Notes: generated by a model from the sequence alone, not told the origin. A DNA stretch of 64,000 nucleotides from Streptomyces spinosisporus (GCF_022698145.1 NZ_JALDAX010000010.1:186001-250000); one strand, 5' to 3'; positions 52,792 through 61,692 are shown, counted from the first letter of the stretch. Program-made: numbers and translations.

Positions 52792-53648
52792 GTGGAGCTG
52801 CACATCACGCGCTGGAAGCGGTACGGACATGACCGTCTGTACGCCAACCTGCCTGAGGGCCCTGCGGTCGGTTGGGCGGACGTCACGTCAGGGGAGATCA
52901 CGGTCTTGCGGGCCGAGTACCGCGATGACGTAACCGCTGTGCTGACACAGCACTTACAGAAGCTCGACGAGACAGCCCCGCCAAACAGGACGCCCGAGAC
53001 AACAGCGCGTCGTCCGGTGCTGCCGCCTCTGACTGAGGCCGACGATCTGGCCGTGAACCCTCCCGGGGCTGCCTTGCGTGATCTGCTGGACGAAACCGGT
53101 CCGGGACTCGTGGAGCGAGGGGTCTCACGCCTTCTTCGACGGCCCACGGAGTGGGACACCTGGCGCAAGGGGTTGGCGGGAGAGCGGCGCGTGGGCGCCG
53201 AGCTGAACCGATTAGCGCGCCACGGTTGGCACGTCCTGCATTCCGTTCCCTCGGCCAACCAAGTGGACATCAATCACTTACTGATCGGGCCTGGTGGGGT
53301 GTTCAGCATCAATACGAAGCATCACCACAGGAAAGCCGTATGGGTCGGCGACGATTCCGTGAAAGTCGACCACGGAAAACCGGCGCCTACGCACGCAAGC
53401 GCCGGGCGGAAGCCAAGCGAGTAGCCCGAGTGCTCGCGTACTACTGCGACTTTCCAGTGCCGGTGGAACCGGTGCTCGTCTTCGTCGGCGTCACCGACCT
53501 GAAGGTCGTGGCCACGCAGCTCACCGTGCGGGTGTACAAGGAACGCCAGGTATCGGCCCTGGCGCCGCTCTCAGGCGTACTGACAGTCGACCAGGTTGAG
53601 CAGGTGTACAGCGTCGCTCGCCACCGTCAGGCCTGGAGCCAGGCCTGA
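52792..53648 (+). pseudogene. NERD-domain gene disrupted by a frameshift
   Basis: The first frame (GTG at 52792, VELHITRWKRYGHDRLYANL) encodes a NERD domain: RHGWHVLHSVPSANQVDINHLLIGPGGVFSINTKHHH, which has the catalytic NTK. It runs off-frame after about 53376. The +1-shifted frame continues the family sequence (KTGAYARKRRAEAKRVARVLAYYC to the stop at 53648). Adding one A to the run in GGAAAACC restores a single frame (GKTGAYARK). So the gene is either a recent pseudogene or a sequencing error in a homopolymer. It is related to the NERD-like gene at 42.3 kb. Confidence 0.85.
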
Positions 53649-53798
53649 GCCGCGGCGCTCGGCCTTCGACGCCCGACGTCGGCGTGAGCCTCGTCATCCG
53701 AGAGCTCACCTGGGGCGATGCCTCAAGATCCCGTCCACGCCTCGTCCACAGGCCCCGACATACGGCCGCTTCGGGCCGCATACGGCTGCACATACGCG

Positions 53799-53839
53799 AA
53801 GACCCCGGCCTCAGCGTTTCCGCTGGTGACGGGGTCTTT
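53799..53839. terminator. Strong hairpin terminator beside the tRNA fragment
   Basis: AAGACCCC (53799-53806) pairs with GGGGTCTT (53831-53838), with an inner AGCG/CGCT stem. A T-run follows on the + side and an A-run precedes it. It lies just beyond the 3' end of the tRNA-Arg-like fragment when that is read on the minus strand, as expected of an original tRNA terminator. Confidence 0.75.
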
Positions 53840-53856
53840 GGGCACCTCATGCTGGG

Positions 53857-53930
53857 TGCCCCCGGCAGGATTCGAACCTGCGCACACGGCTCCGGAGGCC
53901 AGGGGAGACCGTTGCGCCATTTGGGAGCTG
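53857..53930 (-). tRNA. tRNA-Arg(CCG)-like 3'-half fragment (putative attachment-site scar)
   Basis: Read on the minus strand, the sequence ends GTTCGAATCC-TGCCGGGGGCA: an intact T-arm and 3' acceptor strand, preceded by an anticodon-arm-like CTCCGGA. The 5' acceptor strand (TGCCCCC expected) and the normal D-arm are missing, so this is not a functional tRNA. Integrative elements in Streptomyces usually insert at tRNA 3' ends and leave such copies as attL/attR. Here it borders the island region with broken genes. Confidence 0.7.
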
Positions 53931-54034
53931 ACCTGCACGGGAAGGGTGGTCTCGGTTGCGGTGGGTGAAGATCATTACGCCCCTATTACGCGGGCGGCCT
54001 GTCGGGCGGTGGGCCCGGCCCGTATGGTCGAAGC

Positions 54035-54961
54035 ATGATCTCGGGCAGCAGCGGGGGAGCGGACGGCGGCGCGGAGTTCACGGCGGAGGGCCTGGAACCT
54101 GTCCTTCGCGAGGCATGCGCAATGGTCGAACTCGACTCCCGCGGTGCCGAGTTGCTGCGGCTAGGCTCGAACGCGGTCTACCGCCTGGCGTCCTTGCCGG
54201 TCATCGCCCGCATCGCGCGTGATCCGGCGGTGCTCGGCGAGATGGAACGGGCAGTGAGCGTGGCCCGCTGGCTTGAGACGCAGGACTTCCCGGCCATGCG
54301 CGTGCCGGCGTCGGTCGCTCAACCGCTCGTTGTCGGCGGCCTGGTGGTGACCCTCTGGGAGAGCGTTCAGGAGAACGAGGAGTACGGGACGGTTGGGGAA
54401 CTCGCGGATCTCCTCCGTCGCTTGCACTGGCTTGAAGAACCCGAGTCTCTGCACTTGCCGTACTTCGACCCGTTGGCCAAGGTGGCGGCGTCCCTCGAAG
54501 GGTTGGACGGCATCTCGGCGGAGGACCGAACGTTCCTCGAAGAACGAGCATCGAGCCTAGGTAAGGACTACGACCGGCTGGACTTCGTCCTTCCCTTCGG
54601 CATGATCCACGGCGATGCCAGTATCGGAAACATCCTCCGTCACCGAGACGGGCACGCAGTGCTCATCGACCTGGACGGTTTCGCTCTGGCGCCGCGTGAG
54701 TGGGACCTAGTTCAGACGGCGATGTTCTACGAGCGGTATGCGTGGCACAGCAAGGCGGAGTACGCAGAGTTCGTGCACCGGTACGGCTTCGACCTGATGA
54801 ACTGGCCCGGGTACGAGACGCTCGCTGACCTGCGTGAGCTGATGATGGTCGCCTGGCTCGGTCACCAGGTCACGAGCAGCGACCGGGCCGCCACCGAGTT
54901 CGCTCGGCGAGTGGGGTCCCTTCGTACTGGTGAGGGCCGAGACGAATGGGGCCCGTTCTGA
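54035..54961 (+). CDS. APH-type phosphotransferase family protein
   Basis: A 308-residue aminoglycoside-phosphotransferase-fold protein. The catalytic loop HGDASIGNIL and metal-binding DLDGFALAPREWDL are complete. The N-lobe nucleotide part (LGSNAVYRL... IARI) is normal. Such kinases phosphorylate small molecules, including antibiotics or cell metabolites; substrate is not predictable. It lies in the accessory island and is convergent with an XRE-TPR regulator. Confidence 0.82.
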   Translation: MISGSSGGADGGAEFTAEGLEPVLREACAMVELDSRGAELLRLGSNAVYRLASLPVIARIARDPAVLGEMERAVSVARWLETQDFPAMRVPASVAQPLVVGGLVVTLWESVQENEEYGTVGELADLLRRLHWLEEPESLHLPYFDPLAKVAASLEGLDGISAEDRTFLEERASSLGKDYDRLDFVLPFGMIHGDASIGNILRHRDGHAVLIDLDGFALAPREWDLVQTAMFYERYAWHSKAEYAEFVHRYGFDLMNWPGYETLADLRELMMVAWLGHQVTSSDRAATEFARRVGSLRTGEGRDEWGPF

Positions 54962-54977
54962 CCGAGACGTTGGCGCG

Positions 54978-56423
54978 TCAGGAATCGGCCTGACCGCCAG
55001 CGGCGAGCCACAATCTGTGGTCTCTGACCTGATCGGTGAGGGTCTGTACGTCCCTGTTGCTACCGACACCTGCAAGGTTCTGCCGGAACTCCGCGAGGTA
55101 GCTGATGCAGCGAGCCGACTTCAGTTGCTCGCCCAGGTCGAGGGCATCAAGGGCGACACGACAGGCTTCCTCGACGTCGCCGGCGCGCAGGTGGGCGTCC
55201 GCCAGCACCATGGTCGCGAAGAAGTCGCTTCGTACGTGGCTTCCGCTCATGGCATTCTCGGCGTGGGCGACGGCCTTTCGGGCGCTGTTGACGTCGCGGA
55301 AGCAGTGGGCGGCCTCGGCAGCAAGTTCAGCCTCGTCGAAGTAGCTGATCCATTCGGGCTCGTCGTCGCTGTTCCGGCTCTCCAGCGCCTTCGTGGCTGC
55401 GGTCAGGGCCGCTTCGCATGCCCGAACGTCGCCGGTGCGGGCAAGTGCGCGAGCCTCCATGGCATGAAACTGGGCACGCAGTGTCGGCGTGGCCACGGGG
55501 GAGATGCCCATGAGCGCCGCGCGGGCGAGCGTCGCGGCCTGCGTGTAGCGACCGAGGAACGTCGCCTGGTGGCTCATGGCGGACAGGATGCTTCCGGCGA
55601 GCCGACGATCGTTGGCGTCCTGGGCCAGCCGGAGGGCCTGGAGGAAGTACCGCTGCGCCAGACCGTGGCGGCAGGCGTCGTAGGACATCCAACCTGCCAG
55701 GAGGGTCGCCTCTGCCACAGTAGAAAACAGCGCTCGACCCACCTGCTCTCTGTACTGCCCGCGTAGGAGTGGCGTCACTTCCGTGCTGAGGTACTGCACG
55801 GCTGCATGCCGAGCGTGGTCGCCTCCGAACCGGTCGTCTAACTCGGCGAACATGTCCGCCGTGGTCTTGACGGCGGCGACGTCTCCGAAACCGACGCGCA
55901 TTCCGTCTCGACGCTGCCTCGGAACGGCCGGCTCGGGCGCGACCAGCCAACGAAGCGAGGCTTCGTTCCACGCGGGCTCGGACGGCTCGGCATGCAACAG
56001 GGGCTCGTACCGGTTGAGATCAGCGCGCCACAGCTGACCGACCGTATCGATCGCGCCCTCGGGGCTCGCCGGATAGCTGGCGTCCAAGAGCCCGGTGTCG
56101 CGCTCCCCCTCGTGGTTCAGCCCCAGCTCGGCGGCGCTGAGGGTGTACGCCTCGCACAGCAACCGACCGTAGAAGTCGTCCGGCGCGCTGTGGCCGTTCT
56201 CCCAACTGGCGATACGACGCTTCACGCTGGCGTCTGACGGGAGTTGGTGGCCGCGGCCGAGCGCAACCTGACGCAGCTCGCGTACCAACCTCGGCTGACT
56301 CCAGCCTCGGCCCGTACGGGCTTGCCGTAAGCGAACGCTGATCGGCTCTAGCGAAGACGTGACCGTTCCCTCCCCACCTGAGCACGGGTGCGACTTCTGG
56401 GGCGCACGACTCTTCGGCTTCAC
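54978..56423 (-). CDS. XRE-type HTH regulator with C-terminal TPR-like helices
   Basis: A 481-residue protein. An N-terminal Xre-like HTH (SVRLRQARTGRGWSQPRLVREL, KRRIASWENG) is followed by Ala/Leu-rich helical repeats (ARHAAVQYLSTEVTPLLRG; ALTAATKALESRN). Streptomyces encodes many of these. They often act as local regulators that read a signal through the repeat domain. The start GTG at 56423 lacks a clear ribosome site, so the true start may differ. It is convergent with the APH-like gene, 16 bp apart. Confidence 0.72.
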   Translation of the reverse strand: MKPKSRAPQKSHPCSGGEGTVTSSLEPISVRLRQARTGRGWSQPRLVRELRQVALGRGHQLPSDASVKRRIASWENGHSAPDDFYGRLLCEAYTLSAAELGLNHEGERDTGLLDASYPASPEGAIDTVGQLWRADLNRYEPLLHAEPSEPAWNEASLRWLVAPEPAVPRQRRDGMRVGFGDVAAVKTTADMFAELDDRFGGDHARHAAVQYLSTEVTPLLRGQYREQVGRALFSTVAEATLLAGWMSYDACRHGLAQRYFLQALRLAQDANDRRLAGSILSAMSHQATFLGRYTQAATLARAALMGISPVATPTLRAQFHAMEARALARTGDVRACEAALTAATKALESRNSDDEPEWISYFDEAELAAEAAHCFRDVNSARKAVAHAENAMSGSHVRSDFFATMVLADAHLRAGDVEEACRVALDALDLGEQLKSARCISYLAEFRQNLAGVGSNRDVQTLTDQVRDHRLWLAAGGQADS

Positions 56424-56630
56424 GATCGAATGTACGCGCAGTTCTTTGCCGCGCGCTGCAAGTAACCGTAGATCGAGGGTTGTTGATCGGTGACGGGGGA
56501 TGACGCGTCCGCGCCTGACCCGTCATCCCCCGTCACCTCTCGTCATCTGCCCTGGCCAGGGTGGTGTCCCCGAGCCTGGACACAGGGCGGCATCGCGGCC
56601 GCAACCCAGTCTCGACCGAGGTGAGATGGC

Positions 56631-57191
56631 GTGCAGAGGATGACCAGGAGCGGCATGCAATGGCTGTCGGCGGCAGCGGACAACCCCATTGAGTGCCGGC
56701 AGGTGTGGGCGGACGATCCCCGCATGCCGTGCCTGCTGCCGACCGGCCGCTACTTCGACGTGCTGAGCGTGGAACAGCGCCTCGGGATGGAGATGTTCGA
56801 TCGTCTCTTGCGGAGCGCGATGCCGTTCGGACCAACGGTCGTCGACCGCAAGGCACAGCGAGTCGGATTCTTCCTCTCCTCGCGGAGCCGCGAGACCTTC
56901 ACGCACTACCTCGAACGCGAAACGTCCTCGCCACCGCCGTACCGATACCTGAGCAAGGACTGTGCCGTCGTCGTGCCGGGCCCCATCTCGCTGGCCGACG
57001 ACCGCTATCAGTGGCTCCGCGCGCCTACGCGTCGGCCGGAAGCCAATCCATTGCGTCCCGTCGCCCTGGCCACTGCGCTGGTCGCTTCCGCGGAACTGCT
57101 GGCAAGGATCGACCGCTTCGACGAGCAGTACCCGACGCCGTACGCGGCGGTCGCCGCGCTCCCCGAGGAGTCGAACACGGATGCCGAATGA
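56631..57191 (+). CDS. Bifunctional DNA primase/polymerase N-terminal-like protein
   Basis: A 186-residue protein whose first half (WLSAAADNPIECRQVWADDPRMPCLLPTGRYFDVLSV) resembles the Prim-Pol N-terminal domain of actinobacterial proteins, followed by GPTVVDRKAQRVGFFL. The catalytic Asp/His set of true primases is not obvious, so it may be a regulatory derivative. GTG at 56631 has AGGTGAG about 7 nt upstream; an ATG 9 bp downstream is possible. It overlaps the next gene by 11 bp. Confidence 0.6.
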   Translation: MQRMTRSGMQWLSAAADNPIECRQVWADDPRMPCLLPTGRYFDVLSVEQRLGMEMFDRLLRSAMPFGPTVVDRKAQRVGFFLSSRSRETFTHYLERETSSPPPYRYLSKDCAVVVPGPISLADDRYQWLRAPTRRPEANPLRPVALATALVASAELLARIDRFDEQYPTPYAAVAALPEESNTDAE

Positions 57192-57501
57192 GCCGACCGA
57201 CGGGCGCGACGCTGCCGCGTGGTCGCCGCTTGACAGCGACGGCTGGTACGCGGCCCGAAACGCCACCACCGCACTGCGAGACGTCCTCGTGCGCGCCGGC
57301 CTGGAGAAGGGCTTCCCCTACCTGCGCGCGGACTTGAACGCCTTCGGACACGGCCTTGTCGAGCTGGGCCGAGTGTCTCCCGCCACGGCCGAGCGCATCG
57401 CAGAGCTCCTGCGCCTGGCCCTGGCAAGCGGATTCGGCCGAGACCATAACGACGACGGCGACGAACCGACCGTCGCTGAAGAACGCCAGGGAAGGGCCTG
57501 A
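57181..57501 (+). CDS. 106-residue conserved small protein (first tandem copy)
   Basis: A 106-residue protein. The core (TTALRDVLVRAGLEKGFPYLRADLNAFGHGLVELGRVSPATAERIAELLRLAL) aligns with the next gene's product (GLDSDFPDLVADVNVFGDGLVQLGAVRPEAAELLARLI), showing a tandem duplication. ATG at 57181 overlaps the previous stop by 11 bp. No domain recognised. It may be a helical adaptor. Confidence 0.7.
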   Translation: MPNEPTDGRDAAAWSPLDSDGWYAARNATTALRDVLVRAGLEKGFPYLRADLNAFGHGLVELGRVSPATAERIAELLRLALASGFGRDHNDDGDEPTVAEERQGRA

Positions 57502-57505
57502 CATC

Positions 57506-57826
57506 ATGACCGACCGGCGCGGAGTAGTGGCCAAACGAGCGGAGAACCTGTCGCCGGGCGTCCCGTACGTGCGCGGCTGGAACCGCGCACGACAAAGCGC
57601 CGGCGCTCTGGCTGATCAGCTTGTGCTGCTCGGGCTGGACTCGGACTTCCCCGACCTGGTCGCCGACGTCAACGTTTTCGGTGACGGGCTGGTGCAGCTC
57701 GGGGCCGTTCGTCCTGAGGCGGCTGAGCTGCTGGCGAGGCTGATCACGGCCGGACTAGCGGCGGAATCGGCGGACACGACGACGAACGTGCCCCCGCTCC
57801 CTCCCCAGGAAGCGCCTGCGGCTTGA
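57506..57826 (+). CDS. 106-residue conserved small protein (second tandem copy)
   Basis: Same length as the preceding product, with the same central motif (G-L-x-x-x-F-P-x-L-x-A-D-x-N-x-F-G-x-G-L-V-x-L-G) but a different N-terminus. ATG at 57506 has GGGAAGGGCC upstream. It follows 4 bp after the first copy. The two probably form a heteromer or have diverged after duplication. Unknown function. Confidence 0.7.
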   Translation: MTDRRGVVAKRAENLSPGVPYVRGWNRARQSAGALADQLVLLGLDSDFPDLVADVNVFGDGLVQLGAVRPEAAELLARLITAGLAAESADTTTNVPPLPPQEAPAA

Positions 57827-57918
57827 ACCGCTCCTCGGCGTCCTGTTGCCCTGCCGCTCGGCCGGGACCGGCGCCCCAGCGCCGCAGCCCGGACGAACGG
57901 CAGGGCAACCGGCATCAA

Positions 57919-58050
57919 CTTGGGAAGCTGCGGGCATTTGAGGCCGGTTCTGGTGCTGGCCTGGGCGAACGGCCGAACGTGGGGCTCGGTAGCTTGGCTG
58001 CTTTCACCGTGATTCCGCCGTCCCCGCTGGATCTGGTGCGTTTGTGGTGC
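57919..58050. repeat. Attachment-site-like scar (copy A)
   Basis: Begins CTTGGGAAGCTGCGGGCATTTG and runs to GATCTGGTGCGTTTGTGGTGCG. It aligns with 60791-60925 and, more weakly, with about 63507-63650. The CTTGGGAAGCTG core is the anticodon loop region of a tRNA-Gly(CCC), but no T-arm precedes it here. It fills most of the 292-bp gap upstream of the Mrr-like gene. Confidence 0.55.
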
Positions 58051-58118
58051 GGCAGCCATCGAAGGACGAGGCATCGGCCGGCATATGCGGCCCGGGTTCG
58101 CCGGCCTGGAGCGCGTTG

Positions 58119-59717
58119 TCAGGCGCGACGCTTTGGTGGAACCGGCCCCGGAATCACGTCCTTTCCGAGGTGCTCTTTGATGAGGTACTTCAACTCGGGA
58201 CCTTCGATGAGCTGAAGGCGGCCGTGCTGCCGGGCGAACTCGTGGCTTGCCCTGCCGAACCACGACGTCGTGATCAGGACACCCTTCGCGGCTCGCTTGT
58301 GTTCCACGACCCCGGCAAGGGCCTGGACGGATTCCACTCCGACGAGCTTGCTGTAGCGCTTCGCCTGGATGATGCACTCACCGTTGAAGACGGGGTCCTT
58401 GCTGACGGCTACGGCGTCGACGCCTTCGTCCTTCGACGCCTGGGTGTTCCAAGCCTCCATGCCGATCGCTTCGAAGAGCTGGCGGATCAGGTGCTCGAAC
58501 TCGGTCGGCGACAACTGCACGAGTACCGGCCTGCTGTCGAGGCCCGCGACGACGTCCATGCTGTCCATCAGCCTGTACTTCGACAGGTCGAACTCGATGA
58601 TGGGCCGGACAGGCTCCAGATCGTACGGATTCGGCGACACCAGGGCGTTGAGATGCTTCAGACAGTGGACCGGGTCAACCTGGCTCAGTCTCAGAGTCGC
58701 GAACTGATCTCTGCTCGTACTGAGCGTGATTAGGCAGGGGGATACCTCTTGCCCAGTGGCGCGGTCGACAGTCTTCACATGACCATTGAGCGTTACACCA
58801 GTGATGATCTTGTCCGTGTCACTGGCCAAGACCTCGTGCACGGTGCGCAGCGCGATTTGGGCGAGCACCGACGCGTACGTTTCTTTGCGCTCCTTCTCCG
58901 GACGTGGCACCGCCGTCGTTTCATCACGAGACTTGATGTACTTGTAGCCTCGTGCGGCCGGAACGCACTCCTCCAGGGGCAGCTGAATCTCGATTAGTAC
59001 GTCACCGGTTGCTGCGCGGAACGCAATGCGATGCCCCCTTGGGAATCCTGCTGGATATGTGGAGGCGTCCAGCACCTCTCCCAGAAACCATTCAACTGCC
59101 TCGGCATCCCCAGTGCGGTATCTCTCGCGCCGCTGGCCTAAAGCCTCGTTGAACTCCTGAGCCTCTCGAGCCGCCTGAACCTCCCTCAGGTCGTGCGCGA
59201 CCCGCTTACGCTCCAACGCGGTGCGTCGTTTCTCCTCCGCGCGCTGATGGTGCTCCTGTGCCTCACGGAAGCGTTCCTGAGAAGCTGCCAGTTCGGTGTC
59301 ATATCTCTTCTTGCCCAGCCCGAGGAGCGCTGACAGCTTCCCCGGCTCCGGTGGGGCGAAGTCTTCCCACCGCGGCGCGAGTTCCGGGCGAGACCAGGGA
59401 CGCTCATCGAACGCCATCGGTGTGTGCACGCGACGGAGCCGCTCGAAGGAGGTCGGCGCATCACCTACCAGGGCGTCGCGCAGCAACTGTCGTAACTGCT
59501 CCGCTTCATGCTCGACACCGATGGTTCGAGCCTGCGCAAGCTCTGCTTGCCGCTGCTCGTAGGCGACCTTCTGCTCCCGCTCCCGCCGTTTACGATCCGC
59601 CTCAGCGGCCTTGCGTGCCCGCTCAGCCTGCTGTTCCTGCTGACGCTGTGCGCGCTGCATCGCCTGCTGCTGCCGCTGATACTCACTGTGCCAATTGTTG
59701 TTCCGACGCTGAGCCAT
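58119..59717 (-). CDS. Mrr-type restriction endonuclease with N-terminal coiled coil
   Basis: A 532-residue protein. The first 110 residues are a Gln/Arg/Glu-rich coiled coil (QQQAMQRAQRQQEQQAERARKAA). A middle region of about 200 residues has no recognised domain. The C-terminal Mrr_cat domain has SPTEFEHLIRQLFEAIG, then EGVDAVAV and ECIIQAKRY (the PD-(D/E)xK core, with QAK in the last position) and KGVLITTSWF. It probably cleaves modified or foreign DNA (type IV restriction-like). ATG at 59717 has GGGGAGGGG upstream. A defence gene of the island. Confidence 0.85.
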   Translation of the reverse strand: MAQRRNNNWHSEYQRQQQAMQRAQRQQEQQAERARKAAEADRKRREREQKVAYEQRQAELAQARTIGVEHEAEQLRQLLRDALVGDAPTSFERLRRVHTPMAFDERPWSRPELAPRWEDFAPPEPGKLSALLGLGKKRYDTELAASQERFREAQEHHQRAEEKRRTALERKRVAHDLREVQAAREAQEFNEALGQRRERYRTGDAEAVEWFLGEVLDASTYPAGFPRGHRIAFRAATGDVLIEIQLPLEECVPAARGYKYIKSRDETTAVPRPEKERKETYASVLAQIALRTVHEVLASDTDKIITGVTLNGHVKTVDRATGQEVSPCLITLSTSRDQFATLRLSQVDPVHCLKHLNALVSPNPYDLEPVRPIIEFDLSKYRLMDSMDVVAGLDSRPVLVQLSPTEFEHLIRQLFEAIGMEAWNTQASKDEGVDAVAVSKDPVFNGECIIQAKRYSKLVGVESVQALAGVVEHKRAAKGVLITTSWFGRASHEFARQHGRLQLIEGPELKYLIKEHLGKDVIPGPVPPKRRA

Positions 59718-59913
59718 TGGACCCCTCCCCCTAGCTGCCGACCACCATGGGTCACGCTGTGCATTCCCGCAGGAAGGCAGAGAATCACCAGCAACTCGCG
59801 ACCACCTTGGAGCTGTCAAGCAGGGCCCTGCACCACACTGCTTTCTGATCTTCAGATCCCTAGCCATACAGAGATCCGTCCTTGAAGGTCATGTGGGCTA
59901 CCGCCGTGAGCGA

Positions 59914-60654
59914 TCAGTCGAAGAACAGGGTGGCCCATGGGCGTGCGTCGACGACGCCGCCGTGATGCGAGCATGCACCTTGTCGGCCGATAGAGCTGGA
60001 CGGCCACCCGTCGCTGCAGTGAGCGGGTGACGGCATCTCCACCCTGCTGACCTCGGTAGGCGCTTGGTCTATAAGGGAAGCCTCGGCGATGAAGTCTGAG
60101 TCGAAGCACTCCCGGTGATCGAGAACGATTCGTGCAGCCTGTCCAGCAAGGTCGCGCTTCTCGGAGTATGCCGTCGATATGTCCAACTCAGTGGCGGATG
60201 CGGCGCCGATGCTTCCGAGGGGATCGTCGGGGAGTTTGCCCCCGAGTTGCAGGATGCTTACGGTCGCGTCTCCGGCGAAGACGAGGGGAATTCGCACCGC
60301 CTGGGCTTTGTCACTCAGCGCCAGAGCATGAGTTCGGTATGGACGGCACCCAGCCTCGTGCTGATCTTCTTTCCAGGCGTTCCAGGTGCAGGACCCCAGG
60401 CCGGCCAGCAACGTCAGGGTGACGAGAACTAGTCCGGCACGGATCGTCCGCTGTTTCCGTTCCGCCCGTTGTCTCGCTCTTTCGGCCCGCGCCCGCACCG
60501 CCTCGGCGGCGGCTTCGCGCTCAGCCCGGGTGGCGTGATGGCGGCACCCTCGGCCGATTTCCTTGGGCAGCTTGCACGGCGTCCCCTTCTTGGTAGGACG
60601 TCCGCAGCGGAGCGTTGTTGAGCGTCTTCGAGGGCGGCGGTACCTGGACGGCAT
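59914..60654 (-). CDS. DUF3761 protein with Cys-rich N-terminus and TM anchor
   Basis: A protein of about 246 residues. The basic N-terminus contains CGRPTKKGTPCKLPKEIGRGCRHH, a Cys/His set suggestive of zinc binding. A charged helix and a TM segment (IRAGLVLVTLTLLAGLGSC) follow, then a C-terminal DUF3761 module (HCSDGWPSSSIGRQGACSHHGGV) like that at 50.6 kb. Start is uncertain: ATGs at 60681, 60663 and 60654 are in frame and none has a strong ribosome site. Confidence 0.65.
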   Translation of the reverse strand: MPSRYRRPRRRSTTLRCGRPTKKGTPCKLPKEIGRGCRHHATRAEREAAAEAVRARAERARQRAERKQRTIRAGLVLVTLTLLAGLGSCTWNAWKEDQHEAGCRPYRTHALALSDKAQAVRIPLVFAGDATVSILQLGGKLPDDPLGSIGAASATELDISTAYSEKRDLAGQAARIVLDHRECFDSDFIAEASLIDQAPTEVSRVEMPSPAHCSDGWPSSSIGRQGACSHHGGVVDARPWATLFFD

Positions 60655-60754
60655 ACCGCGCATTGTGAACCATCTACTCATACCGCTGTAGGGAGAACGA
60701 CTGATAGTGGTTCGACAACACACAACCCCCGGTCAATGACCTGGAGGTTCACAG

Positions 60755-60925
60755 TGGAACGTGTGGCGAGAATCGAACTCGCGCTCTCGGCTTGGGAAGC
60801 TGCGGGCGTTCGGGGCTGGTTGGGGCGCTGACCTGGGCGAACGGCTGGCCTGTGTCCTCGTCGAGCCTAGGCCTTCACCGTGATTCCCCGCTGTTCCCCG
60901 CTCAATCTGGTGCGGCTGTAGTGCG
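60755..60925 (-). tRNA. tRNA-Gly(CCC)-like 3'-half fragment plus repeat (att scar, copy B)
   Basis: On the minus strand the segment reads anticodon loop TTCCCAA, then GAGCGCGAGTTCGATTCTCG, with a CCACACGTTCC end. This is a T-arm and 3' part of a tRNA-Gly(CCC), with a changed acceptor. The 5' half is absent. The adjacent 120 bp match copy A at 57919 (CTTGGGAAGCTGCGGG; CACCGTGATTCCCCGCTG; TCTGGTGCGG). It looks like attachment-site DNA left by an integrative element. Confidence 0.7.
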
Positions 60926-60983
60926 AGCGGTCTGGGAGCGGCATGGGCGGGCTGGTCGCACAAACAGGCGTGTCGACGCCGAT

Positions 60984-61448
60984 TCAGAGGTGTTGCCTGG
61001 CCGACCTGATGAGTCGTCTGATGGTGATACGGGTCCGTTCTCTCAGGTCTTCGAGCTCGTTTCTGCTCTCGGCCATGGCTAGGGCGTTGACGTCGTCGAG
61101 TAGGGAGTCCGCAGCCTGGCTCAGCGTCTCGTCGTCCGTGAGTATCTGGACCTTGAACAGTGCCTCTTGCGCGCTGGTACGCAAACTATAGGCGCGGATC
61201 CGCACCGTCTCGGGGTCCTCAAGCGGCGGTTGCTCGTGCTCGCAGAACCAGAGATGTATCAAGCAGCGGCGATAGTTGATCAGCACCCCACCGTAGGCGG
61301 AGTAAGCGTCGAGTCGTTCTTGGCGGACCTTCTCATCGCGGGTGAACTGGTGGCTTCTGTCAGTGGCGCGCTGCTGAAACGCCAGGGTGAGTCCCGCGCC
61401 GAGTAGGGTTCCCAGGACAGCTAAGACACTGGCGATGATGGTTGCCAT
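60984..61448 (-). CDS. Small membrane-anchored helical protein
   Basis: A 154-residue protein starting at ATG 61448, with one N-terminal TM (ASVLAVLGTLLGAGLTLAF) and a charged helical body (RDEKVRQERLDAYSAYGGVLIN). It resembles the product of 51957-52463 in layout. The upstream frame continues but is Pro/Arg-rich without family character. Unknown function. Confidence 0.6.
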   Translation of the reverse strand: MATIIASVLAVLGTLLGAGLTLAFQQRATDRSHQFTRDEKVRQERLDAYSAYGGVLINYRRCLIHLWFCEHEQPPLEDPETVRIRAYSLRTSAQEALFKVQILTDDETLSQAADSLLDDVNALAMAESRNELEDLRERTRITIRRLIRSARQHL

Positions 61449-61692
61449 CCACCAAGCGGAGCACGCATCGGCGCCGTTGGAAGGTCTCCAGGCCCAACTT
61501 GGCACCTCCAACACGCTTTCCAACTGTGGTGGTGGCTCCTGAGGCCGCGTCCGGGGGCGTTCACCTGGGTTCATGGGCGGCCCGCTCGTGGGCTGTGTCC
61601 GGCTCCTGGTCCCGCCTGAACGGCCGTGAACGGGGCTGAATGAGACGGAAACTGAGACGGATCTCGCTGGACCTGGAGCGAGACCAACGGGG

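Noticed and set aside
53857..53930. Complete functional tRNA-Arg gene
   Set aside because: The 5' acceptor strand and D-arm do not pair with the intact 3' half, so it is a fragment.
60755..60802. Complete functional tRNA-Gly gene
   Set aside because: Only the anticodon loop and T-arm remain, and the 5' half is replaced by unrelated sequence.
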